In this document: piece by piece, positions 1-9,773 of the stretch
Numbering within the stretch: position 1 is the stretch's first letter
Layout: each line of letters starts with the position of its first letter
DNA from: Marinimicrobium koreense
GTDB lineage: Bacteria; Pseudomonadota; Gammaproteobacteria; Pseudomonadales; Cellvibrionaceae
NCBI RefSeq assembly: GCF_003762925.1
Contig: NZ_RJUK01000001.1
Location: 2,170,001 to 2,234,000, forward strand
Direction of reading: 5' to 3'
DNA: 64,000 bases
Position numbers and translations under genes: made by a program
Notes under the pieces: generated by a model
The model's database searches: none
What the model saw: the letters and a program-made list of their open reading frames with translations, nothing else
What the model was told of the DNA's origin: nothing

Positions 1-303
1 GACCCGGGACTCGGGCACAAAGTCGCTTTCCAACTGGGCCATGATGGCCGCTGAATCGTGGTTGCCGGGCAACCATCCAAGGGGAACAGAAAAGTGATTG
101 CGAACCGTGGTCACAAAGCGCCCGTAGCATTCTTCGTGGGCATCACTGGCAATATCGCCGGTACACACCATAGCATCCACGGACGTCTGCTCCCGGGCTA
201 CCAGGCGCAACACATCGTCCAGGCTCTGGTCGGTGTTCAACCCCAATAGCGAGGGGTCAGACAGCGGGCCCAAATGGCAGTCGGTAATTTGAATCAGGCG
301 CAC
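1..303 (-). CDS. cpdA: 3',5'-cyclic AMP phosphodiesterase CpdA (C-terminus outside the window)
   Basis: N-terminal ~100 residues of a calcineurin-like metallophosphoesterase; the rest lies beyond the left edge. The metal-binding blocks are visible in order: ITDCHL (D-x-H), CTGDI (GD) and LPGNHD (GNHD). The family hydrolyses cAMP to AMP in the cytoplasm. The gene lies downstream of nudF and a DUF1249 (yqiB) gene, the same order as nudF-yqiB-cpdA in enterobacteria and pseudomonads, which supports CpdA over other phosphoesterases. There is no ATG. I place the start at GTG 303, just before the conserved RLIQITD stretch; a second in-frame GTG lies at 342. Confidence 0.85.
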   Translation of the reverse strand, partial: MRLIQITDCHLGPLSDPSLLGLNTDQSLDDVLRLVAREQTSVDAMVCTGDIASDAHEECYGRFVTTVRNHFSVPLGWLPGNHDSAAIMAQLESDFVPESRV

Positions 304-465
304 GAACGTCTCGATAATCCGGTTGATTCTGCTTCTGGCCACTAGACGGGAGTAGATTCAAGCGCCGCCGAATGGCTGAAGTTTTTTCGAGAATAACCAC
401 AAGTGGGAGGCGGTGCAAGACGCATGCGACCGGTGTCGGAACATTTATCAGAAAAATGTGATCTT

Positions 466-918
466 CTACCAGACCGTTTCCAGAGAGTGGCCCTTCTCCA
501 GGCATAAGCCCAGCCATTCCCCCAGAAACCGGTTCAACTGGGCTTTTTCGTCCTGGTGATACATGGCCTGGTTGGGGTACTCGTAGCGCGGCTGCAAACG
601 GCGATGCCGCTCCCAGGCCAGAACCTCCGCCAGCTCGGCATCCTGGTAGAGGCGGACCGTCAATTGCGGCGCGCGCAACCACTCCGCTCCCGGCTCATCC
701 GCCTGGACCTGATTCAACTGGACGGTCGTGGTGTAGCGGGAGCACTCAATGACCGTCACGCGTGTCTGCCAGTGCCGCTCGCCGCTGACCACCGCGAACT
801 GCCACTGCGCACCCGGCGTGAGCGAGTCCTCGGGCAACAGCTTGCGCAGACGCCAGTAGTTGGCCTCGCACTCCGCCAGCTGGCGCGACAGGTTCACTTT
901 GTAACGGCTTTTGACCAT
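466..918 (-). CDS. yqiB: DUF1249 family protein (YqiB-like)
   Basis: A 150-aa soluble protein that begins with a basic segment, has a typical DUF1249 ARG/TYR-rich core (WRLRKLLPE, RYTTTVQLNQ, RLYQDAELAEV) and ends LGLCLEKG. Its molecular function is unknown. Position between nudF and cpdA on the same strand matches the conserved cluster and supports the family call. About 160 nt separate it from cpdA and about 200 nt from nudF, so co-transcription is plausible but coupling is not tight. No signal peptide or membrane segment is seen. Confidence 0.82.
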   Translation of the reverse strand: MVKSRYKVNLSRQLAECEANYWRLRKLLPEDSLTPGAQWQFAVVSGERHWQTRVTVIECSRYTTTVQLNQVQADEPGAEWLRAPQLTVRLYQDAELAEVLAWERHRRLQPRYEYPNQAMYHQDEKAQLNRFLGEWLGLCLEKGHSLETVW

Positions 919-1061
919 GCCCGGTCGGTCTCCGAGTGAGTTTGAGTTTTCTGCTACCTTGACGGTCCTCTACTACCTTGACGGCTCTGCCGACACCCAC
1001 AATAAAAGCCCCTGAAGCGCATCGCTGAGAGGCGATGCACCCTGACACAATCATGGGTGGG

Positions 1062-1085
1062 GCGGCGGATCGACAAGCCCGCCGC
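1062..1085. other. GC-rich hairpin between nudF and the DUF1249 gene
   Basis: Two 7-bp complementary arms (GCGGCGG at 1062-1068 and CCGCCGC at 1079-1085) lie 3' of nudF. A second small hairpin, GCATCGC-GCGATGC, is at 1019-1038. Neither is followed by a clear U-tract on the minus strand, so these are RNA structures of unknown role, perhaps attenuating read-through into the downstream gene. Confidence 0.35.
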
Positions 1086-1122
1086 AAAGGATCTAAAGCC
1101 CAGTCTACCAGAGTTTATCGAT

Positions 1123-1740
1123 TCAGCCTTGCTTCAGCCGGGCGTGGTTGAGCTGCAACCACTGCAGACACAGCAATACCGCGGCGCTGTTAAAGCGTCC
1201 ATCATACAGGTGGGCGAACACCTCCGAAGCGGCCAGAACGTGGACCTTGATGTCTTCGTGCTCTTCGTCCAGCCCGTGAATACCACCAGCCTGACTGAGA
1301 TCCGCCAGGCCGCAGAGGATGTGCATTTTTTCATCGCTGCCACCGGGGCTGGGCAGGTAGTTGGCGATATATTCCATATGGTAGGGCTCAACACCGGCTT
1401 CCTCGATGGATTCCCGACGGGCAACATCTTCGCAGGTTTCGCCGTCTTCGATCATGCCGGCAACGATTTCCATGCACCAGGGTCCACCGGGTTCGGCCAG
1501 GGCGCCCGCCCGGAACTGTTCGATGAGGCCGACGGTGTCATGCTTGGGGTCGTAGAGCAGTACCCCGACGGCGGGGCCACGCAGGAACAGTTCCCGGGAG
1601 AGCTCTCCCGTCCAGCCGCCCTGAAAAAGTCGGTGTTTGAGGGTGACTTTGTCGACCCGGAAGAAGTCTTTGTAGAGCGTTTCCCGCTGGGTGATCTGGA
1701 CGTCGTCACGGGTGAAAGGGGGTTTTTGCCAGTGGGTCAT
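1123..1740 (-). CDS. nudF: ADP-ribose pyrophosphatase NudF (Nudix hydrolase)
   Basis: A 205-aa protein with a complete Nudix box around residues 95-118: AGMIEDGE, then the metal-binding REsIEEAG core. The upstream region RGPAVGVLLYDP and the loop LPSPGGSDEKMH are typical of the NudF/ADPRase subfamily. It cleaves ADP-ribose to AMP and ribose 5-phosphate in the cytosol. It is the first gene of the nudF-yqiB-cpdA group. The start ATG at 1740 gives the usual MTHWQKPPF-type N-terminus. The large inverted repeat at 1782-1892 sits immediately upstream, between this gene and the 3' end of thiC. Confidence 0.93.
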   Translation of the reverse strand: MTHWQKPPFTRDDVQITQRETLYKDFFRVDKVTLKHRLFQGGWTGELSRELFLRGPAVGVLLYDPKHDTVGLIEQFRAGALAEPGGPWCMEIVAGMIEDGETCEDVARRESIEEAGVEPYHMEYIANYLPSPGGSDEKMHILCGLADLSQAGGIHGLDEEHEDIKVHVLAASEVFAHLYDGRFNSAAVLLCLQWLQLNHARLKQG

Positions 1741-1781
1741 GAATGGCTCTCGTCTGAGTCTTGGTGCTTCGTAGACGGACC

Positions 1782-1892
1782 GGGTTCGCTATCCGGTGTG
1801 TGGTTTCGCAAACGCGATGAATCCATCCATGGAGCTCCCTCGCTTCATCCCTGAAGCGAGGGTTGCGAAACCACACACCGGACACCGAACCC
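1782..1892. repeat. Large inverted-repeat element with conserved loop, copy 1
   Basis: Left arm 1782-1811 pairs with right arm 1863-1892 over 30 bp with two mismatches, enclosing a 51-nt loop. The loop begins ACGCGATGAATCCATCCATG and holds a second perfect 11-bp hairpin (1837-1847 with 1852-1862). A second element at 41651-41760 has different arms but the same 51-nt loop length and the same loop motif. Located between thiC (3' end) and nudF (5' end), both on the minus strand. It could act as a terminator or be a mobile non-coding element. Confidence 0.8.
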
Positions 1893-1972
1893 TCCGAGGT
1901 ATGATCATGCCTTCTATACTACGTAGCTCAAAACCATTCGACCACCTTTTGATGGGGCGGGGAGGTTAGGAA

Positions 1973-2034
1973 CGGCGGATGCGCCTTCGGCTTATCCGCC
2001 CTACACGACCTGCCAAGCTACCGGCATCCGCCGC
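1973..2034. repeat. REP-type palindrome (GGCGGATGCG...CTTATCCGCC class)
   Basis: A palindromic unit with GGCGGAT and ATCCGCC arms around a CCTTCGG loop, followed by CTACACGACC and a further inverted half-copy (GGCATCCGCCG). Lies 3' of thiC. The same unit recurs at 7937-8027, 23446-23520, 40956-40995 and 55904-55986. The short stretch 1893-1972 between this and the larger repeat shows nothing else. Confidence 0.75.
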
Positions 2035-2083
2035 CCCATAACGTGACGCTACCCCGGAGGGGGCGATGCCGGGCACCCTGTTC

Positions 2084-4893
<2,810 letters not shown>

Positions 4894-4981
4894 TCCCGAA
4901 GACAGTGGCGCGGGAAACGTCAGCTATAAGCCATGAGGAGATAGAACAATGGTGGCAGGCACCAGAGAGGCTGTTGCGCTT

Positions 4982-5060
4982 TCGTTCCCTACGCCGGTAT
5001 TAACCGGATCAGGTTCTACGGGTAAGATCTCAGCCAGCCTTTCAAGGCGGGCACCCCGAC
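4982..5060 (-). promoter_or_regulatory. TPP (thiamine pyrophosphate) riboswitch
   Basis: Read on the minus strand it shows the THI-box: a GGGGTGCC helix, CTGAGA (complement of 5028-5033), and ACCTGATCCGGTTAATACC (complement of 4996-5014) followed by GGCGTAGGGA. These are the pyrimidine- and pyrophosphate-sensing helices of the aptamer. About 90 nt separate its 3' end from the thiD GTG, enough for an anti-SD or terminator expression platform. Established knowledge: TPP binding switches off thi genes. Confidence 0.96.
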
Positions 5061-5268
5061 GAATGCGCCACAGTCTAGGCGAGTCATCCAGCGCTGTAAA
5101 GCGAGCGTATCCTCGGCGCCCGATGACAAACCCGGTTTACACGTTTTACCCTTTTTTACAACTTCATTCATGCACAGGCTCGACCTGCCGCAGCCGAGTG
5201 AGTAAACTCGCAGACTGCCTACCATTCGACGGTGCCCCAACTCTGGATTGCAACGGACAGGAACTCAC

Positions 5269-6654
5269 ATGAAAACAACCCGATCCCTCTGGTTTCTCGG
5301 TCTGATGGCCCTGGTGCCCTTTACGGCCAGCGCCAACTCGCTGTTGGACATTTATGAACTGGCGCTGGAAAACGACGCGCAGTTGAAAGCCGACGAAGCG
5401 GCCTACGAGGCGGGACTGGAAAACCGAACGCTCGGCCGCTCCGGACTGTTGCCGCAGATTGATGCCCGGGTGTACTACTCCGACAGCAGTCAGGACACCA
5501 CCGACAACATGGAAAACGTGACCCAGGAGACGGAGCGGGAAAACTCCGGCTGGGAAATTTCCCTGAGTCAGCCGCTGTTCAACATGGCAGCGTGGTACAA
5601 CTACCAGCGCGGCGGCACCCTGAGCGAACTGGCGGAGGTACAGTTTGGCGCCGACCAGCAGGCGCTGATCGTTCGTGTTGCCGAAGCCTACTTCAACGTT
5701 CTACGCGCGGCGGACAATCTGGAAACCGCTCGGGCCGAAGAGAAAGCCCTGGAGCAACAGCTCGAACAGACCCGTCAGCGCTACGAAGTGGGGCTGACCG
5801 CCATTACCGAAGTCCATGAAGCCCAATCCGTGTACGACAGTGCCGCCGCCGCGGCTCTGCAGGCGCAGGGTAACCTGGGCATTGCCTATGAAGCGCTGGA
5901 AGTACTGACCGGCCAACCGCACGATGCGATTGCTCCCCTGTCAGACGACTTCCCGGTGGTGCGCCCGACGCCGTCCGACCGGCACGAGTGGGTCGAATTT
6001 GCCCTGAAAAACAACTACGACCTCAAGGCCGCCCAGCTCAACACCCGGGCCTCCGAGCAGACCGCCAAGGCCGCCAAGTCACAGCACCTGCCCACTCTGG
6101 GCGCCTCGGCGTCCTACAGCGATACCGCCACCGAGGGCTCCCAGTACTTTGGTGGCCAGATCGGCAGCATCCAGAGCGACACCGAAGCGGAAGGCAGCAG
6201 CATCACGATCAGCCTGAACGTACCGCTGTATTCCGGCGGCCGCACCTCCGCCGAGCGTCGCCAGGCCAGTTCCCAGTACCTGCAGGCTCGCGCCGAGCAG
6301 AACCGCGCCGAACGCACCGTGATCCAGTCGGCCCGCGCCCTGCACCTGTCGGTAGAAACCGGCGTGGCCCAGGTCAAGGCACGCCAGCAGGCCATTGTCT
6401 CCGCCCAGAGCGCCCTGGAAGCCACCCAGTCCGGCTACGAAGTGGGTACCCGGAACCTGGTGGAAGTACTGCTCGCCCAGCGCGCGGTGTACCAGGCCGA
6501 GCGGGATTACCAGAACGCACTGTACGACTACATCATCAACAGCTTTGAGCTGCGTCAGGTCGCTGGTATGTTGACCCCCGCCGATGTGCAGCAGATCGAC
6601 CGTTCACTGAGCCACGCGGAAATGCTGCGGCGCAGCGATTTCGACATCAACTGA
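5269..6654 (+). CDS. tolC: TolC family outer-membrane efflux channel
   Basis: A 461-aa outer-membrane factor with a signal peptide cleaved after about residue 22 (ALVPFTASA/NSLLDIYELA). It contains two OEP repeats with the coiled-coil pattern of TolC (e.g. EKALEQQLEQTRQRYEVGL and its partner around residues 390-410, SAQSALEATQSGYEVGTRNL). TolC trimers connect inner-membrane pumps and type I secretion systems to the outside. I chose ATG 5269 rather than the upstream in-frame start because a purine-rich SD (GGACAGGAAC) precedes it and the signal peptide begins there. It is transcribed divergently from the thi operon. The next gene starts 3 nt after its stop. Confidence 0.92.
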   Translation: MKTTRSLWFLGLMALVPFTASANSLLDIYELALENDAQLKADEAAYEAGLENRTLGRSGLLPQIDARVYYSDSSQDTTDNMENVTQETERENSGWEISLSQPLFNMAAWYNYQRGGTLSELAEVQFGADQQALIVRVAEAYFNVLRAADNLETARAEEKALEQQLEQTRQRYEVGLTAITEVHEAQSVYDSAAAAALQAQGNLGIAYEALEVLTGQPHDAIAPLSDDFPVVRPTPSDRHEWVEFALKNNYDLKAAQLNTRASEQTAKAAKSQHLPTLGASASYSDTATEGSQYFGGQIGSIQSDTEAEGSSITISLNVPLYSGGRTSAERRQASSQYLQARAEQNRAERTVIQSARALHLSVETGVAQVKARQQAIVSAQSALEATQSGYEVGTRNLVEVLLAQRAVYQAERDYQNALYDYIINSFELRQVAGMLTPADVQQIDRSLSHAEMLRRSDFDIN

Positions 6655-6657
6655 TCC

Positions 6658-7578
6658 GTGGTCGAGCAACACACCCAACGCCCCACGCGGGTCCGGCTGA
6701 TCGAAGTCGGCCCGCGTGACGGACTGCAGAACGAGCCCCACCCCGTACCACTCAGCGCCAAACACCAACTCCTCGAGGATCTGGCGGACGCCGGACTCGA
6801 CTATCTGGAAGCCGGCAGCTTCGTCCACCCCCAGCGGGTACCGCAGATGGCAGACAGCGATGCGCTGTTCCAGGCCATGAACCGCCGTTGCGGCGTCACC
6901 TACGCCGCCCTCACCCCCAACATGAAAGGGCTGGAGCGGGCACTGGCCGTCGGCGCCGATGAAGTGGCTTTATTTGCCGCCTCCTCGGAAACCTTCAGCC
7001 AGAAGAACATCAACTGTTCCATCGCCGAGAGCCTTGAGCGGTTCGCGCCGGTGATTGCCGCCGCCACCAACGCGGGCCTCCCGGTGCGCGGCTACATTTC
7101 CTGTGTGCTGGGCTGCCCCTATGAGGGCGCCGTTACCCCCGGTGCCGTACTGACACTGACGCGAGAGCTACTGGCCATGGGCTGTCGGGAAGTCTCCCTG
7201 GGCGACACCATCGGTGTCGGCACCGCGGGCGATACCGAGCGGCTTCTGGCGCACCTGCTTCCGGAAGTCGGGCCGGAACGACTGGCCGTGCACTTTCACG
7301 ACACCTACGGTCAAGCGCTGGCCAATATTCTGGTGGCGCTGAATGCCGGTATTGCCACCATCGACAGCGCCGTGGCCGGCCTGGGCGGCTGCCCATTCGC
7401 ACCGGGGGCCGCCGGGAATGTGGCCACCGAGGATGTGGTCTACCTGCTCAACGGCCTGGGTATCGAGCACGGCGTGGACCTGGACAAGCTCATCCTGGCC
7501 GGAGAGCGCATCTGTTCCGTGCTGGAACGGGACAACGCCTCCCGCGCGGCCCGCGCCTATCTCAACCGTCGCACCTGA
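6658..7578 (+). CDS. mvaB: Hydroxymethylglutaryl-CoA lyase
   Basis: A 306-aa DRE-TIM metallolyase that splits HMG-CoA to acetoacetate and acetyl-CoA, the last step of leucine degradation. The motifs are IEVGPRDGLQNE at the N-terminus (metal Asp and catalytic Arg), SFVHPQRVPQM, the active-site cysteine loop VLGCPYEG, VHFHDTYGQA (metal His) and GGCPFAPGAAGN. It starts with GTG 3 nt after the tolC stop, with no obvious separate SD, so it is probably translated by coupling to tolC. That pairing is odd, since no other leucine-catabolic (liu) genes are nearby. Confidence 0.93.
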   Translation: MVEQHTQRPTRVRLIEVGPRDGLQNEPHPVPLSAKHQLLEDLADAGLDYLEAGSFVHPQRVPQMADSDALFQAMNRRCGVTYAALTPNMKGLERALAVGADEVALFAASSETFSQKNINCSIAESLERFAPVIAAATNAGLPVRGYISCVLGCPYEGAVTPGAVLTLTRELLAMGCREVSLGDTIGVGTAGDTERLLAHLLPEVGPERLAVHFHDTYGQALANILVALNAGIATIDSAVAGLGGCPFAPGAAGNVATEDVVYLLNGLGIEHGVDLDKLILAGERICSVLERDNASRAARAYLNRRT

Positions 7579-7618
7579 CGGTTTTGTCTGAACCGACTGA
7601 TCAAGACCCCCTTACATT

Positions 7619-7918
7619 ATGACTGACGATTCTTTACCTCTGGAAGCGACCCTGAATCTGGAAACGGCCACCATTCCCTGGCGAGAGCTACAGCGTTTTT
7701 TCGCCGCCGGTCGGGCCATTGCGGTGGCCCCGGAGCTGGATCTGGTAAAAGTGGGCGCGGAGCTGTCCCGGGATAATGCCGATCAGTTCAAAGCCTGGAT
7801 GGAGGAGGGCAAGGTGGATGCGGTGAGCGACACCCAAGCGCAGGCGTGGTTTGAGGCCGATGCCGAGGTTTGGGCTCTGGTGATCAAGCCTTATGTTTTG
7901 GTGCAGGGACACCAGTAG
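7619..7918 (+). CDS. DUF2288 family protein
   Basis: A 99-aa soluble protein matching the DUF2288 pattern: TIPWRELQRFFAAGRAIAV, then ELDLVKVGAEL, and a C-terminal half with DTQAQAWFEADAEVWALVI and PYVLVQ. Function unknown. It sits 40 nt after mvaB on the same strand and is followed by a REP element, so it probably ends this transcription unit. Confidence 0.82.
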   Translation: MTDDSLPLEATLNLETATIPWRELQRFFAAGRAIAVAPELDLVKVGAELSRDNADQFKAWMEEGKVDAVSDTQAQAWFEADAEVWALVIKPYVLVQGHQ

Positions 7919-7936
7919 TCACGCCCGGCAATTTGG

Positions 7937-8027
7937 GTAATGGCGGATGCGGGCTCCGCCCTTATCCGCCCTACGGGTGGCTCCGAGGTCTGCGTAGGGC
8001 GGATAAGCGAAGCGCATCCGCCGTTAC
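7937..8027. repeat. Paired REP palindromes (BIME-like)
   Basis: Two head-to-head copies of the GGCGGATGCG...TTATCCGCCCTAC unit, the left at 7941-7973 and the right at 7993-8027, separated by about 20 nt. The pair forms a larger inverted repeat between the DUF2288 gene and the convergent Smr gene. Confidence 0.8.
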
Positions 8028-8048
8028 CCCGGCCAACCAGGCACCCAA

Positions 8049-8648
8049 CTAACCCCGACGTTTGTGTTGGCGCTCCCAATTTTCTTGGCGTTTTCGTTCG
8101 CTCTTGCGCAGGAGAATATACGTTGCCCCACTGCCGCCGTGTTGGGGCTGGGCCGAGTGCATCGCCAATACCTCGTGCATCTGGGGCAACCAGTGCGCCA
8201 CGCAGCTTTTCAGCAACGCCGGGGTTTCCCGTCCCACGCCCTTGCCGTGGGTGATCAGCCCGCAGCGAATATCCTGGGCCATGCAATCCTGCACAAACTG
8301 AAACACCGCCCGCCGCGACTCCTCCACCGTCATCCGGTGTAGGTCCAGACGGGCATCCACCGTGTATTTACCCAAGCGCAAATTCCGATACACCCCGTTC
8401 TGCACACCGTCACGCTTGAACGCCAGGTGATCGTGCGGGTCGACCGGAGGCACGTAATCCCCGGACAGGAAGTTACTCTCCGCCCCCACCACTTCGCGCA
8501 CCGCCATCTCCCGGCGTTGCGCCAGGGTTTCGGCCGGTGCGTCCGACTTGTTCAGAGGGACTTTGGGCTCACTCTTGATCGGGCGCACATCGCGCATTTC
8601 CCGCTCAAACAGTGCCCACTCGTCACGTTCATCACTGCTCATAACCAT
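8049..8648 (-). CDS. Smr-domain protein (SmrA-like putative endonuclease)
   Basis: A 199-aa protein with an N-terminal charged segment and a C-terminal Smr domain (about residues 100-190). Visible motifs are LDLHRMTVEES (the LDLHG-type motif) and ITHGKGVGRETPALLK (the HGKG motif). Smr domains bind or nick nucleic acids; the enterobacterial homologues are SmrA/YdaL and SmrB. The C-terminus is strongly basic (RKSERKRQENWERQHKRRG). Two in-frame ATGs (8648 and 8642) are possible starts. Convergent with the REP-flanked gene upstream. Confidence 0.85.
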   Translation of the reverse strand: MVMSSDERDEWALFEREMRDVRPIKSEPKVPLNKSDAPAETLAQRREMAVREVVGAESNFLSGDYVPPVDPHDHLAFKRDGVQNGVYRNLRLGKYTVDARLDLHRMTVEESRRAVFQFVQDCMAQDIRCGLITHGKGVGRETPALLKSCVAHWLPQMHEVLAMHSAQPQHGGSGATYILLRKSERKRQENWERQHKRRG

Positions 8649-8740
8649 TTCTCACTCTAATACACCGCGAGCTGATCACCAGCGCCGCACTGTGGCGCCT
8701 GCTACACTGTCTATAAACGACCTCGGACCCTGACAAGATC

Positions 8741-9649
8741 ATGCTCAGTCGCTTCTCGCTGGCGCTACTCACCTTGTTGTTGACCGCACTGCTGGCGTTT
8801 GCCTGGGCACTGTTGCTGTTCTACACCAGCCCCTCGCTTCGCCCGGAGAATGTGGACTGGCCCCGCACCCTGCGGGACCTCAGCCTGTGCCTGGCCGCTT
8901 TTCTTCTGTTTGCCACGGCGGCGTACCTTCCAGTGCGTCGCACCATCGTCAGTAAACTCACCATCGGCTTCGGGCTTAACTTTGTCGGTGTCTGGCAGGC
9001 CCTGATCAACGACCTGGTGGAGCCGCACTGGTGGCCGGCCGAAGCCATCAGCTTCCTGTGTATTCCGGTCGGTCTGCTGATAGCGGCCCTCGGGTTGTAT
9101 CAGCTCGGACGCGCCTATCGTATGAACCGGCTGATTCTCGGAAGCTACCAACAGATTGAGCGGGACTTGGCGACCGTCGACCAACTCACTCAACTCTACA
9201 ACCGTCGCTATTTCTTTACCACCTGCGGACCGCTGTTTGAGCAGTCTCAGGACGATGGTCTGCAACCCGTGGTGATCGGCCTGCGGGTACTTAACCTGAC
9301 CGAACTCAACCAGAGGCTCGGGCTGGAGGCCGGGGATGACATTCTGCAGCGCGTTGGTAAAGCCATACGCCGCTACCTGCGCCACGGACAGATCGCCGCC
9401 CGCATGGGCGGCCGACGGTTTGCCGTGTTTCTACCGGACAGCACGGAGCATGACGCCGATCACCTGGCCCGGCAGATTGTCGCGCGGCTGGAGCATGTGC
9501 TGATGACCGACGCCCGGGGCGAGGACCTGCTGGTGCAGGTTCAGATCAACTACCACGTCGGCGTGGCCCGGGAAGAGGACACGCTGGAGACGCTCGTCCG
9601 GCGCGTCGGTACGGACGATACCGACACCGTAAAAAACCCGGTGCTGTGA
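8741..9649 (+). CDS. Membrane protein with degenerate GGDEF domain
   Basis: 302 aa. Four hydrophobic segments occupy about residues 1-130 (SLALLTLLLTALLAFAWALL, LAAFLLFATAAYLP, and so on), followed by a GGDEF-fold domain starting DQLTQLYNRRYF. The signature is RMGGRRFAVFLPD, where GGDEF has become GGRRF, removing the Asp/Glu that bind metal and GTP. Diguanylate cyclase activity is therefore unlikely. The C-terminal part of the domain is also short and acidic. It may act as a sensor or scaffold. It has its own region upstream and no obvious operon partner. Confidence 0.85.
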   Translation: MLSRFSLALLTLLLTALLAFAWALLLFYTSPSLRPENVDWPRTLRDLSLCLAAFLLFATAAYLPVRRTIVSKLTIGFGLNFVGVWQALINDLVEPHWWPAEAISFLCIPVGLLIAALGLYQLGRAYRMNRLILGSYQQIERDLATVDQLTQLYNRRYFFTTCGPLFEQSQDDGLQPVVIGLRVLNLTELNQRLGLEAGDDILQRVGKAIRRYLRHGQIAARMGGRRFAVFLPDSTEHDADHLARQIVARLEHVLMTDARGEDLLVQVQINYHVGVAREEDTLETLVRRVGTDDTDTVKNPVL

Positions 9650-9698
9650 AGCCTCAGCGGAAGCACATCCCCAAACGACGTATTGTGGTAGACGACAA

Positions 9699-9734
9699 TG
9701 GTAGATGACGGCCTTTGGCCTTATGCCACCCTAC
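9699..9734. repeat. Degenerate REP-like palindrome
   Basis: TGGTAGATGACGGCC-TTT-GGCCTTATGCCACCCTAC resembles the REP unit seen elsewhere but with several substitutions. It lies between the convergent degenerate-GGDEF gene and ppc. Confidence 0.45.
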
Positions 9735-9773
9735 CGACCAACGTCGAGGGTGACATAAAGCCAGGTTTCGGGA

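Noticed and set aside
1019-1060. CTGAGA near 1024 as a second TPP riboswitch
   Set aside because: Lacks the pyrophosphate-sensing helix and sits at the 3' side of nudF, far from thiamine genes on this strand.
1057-1854. Plus-strand open frame over nudF
   Set aside because: Lies opposite a clear Nudix enzyme and runs through the inverted repeat.
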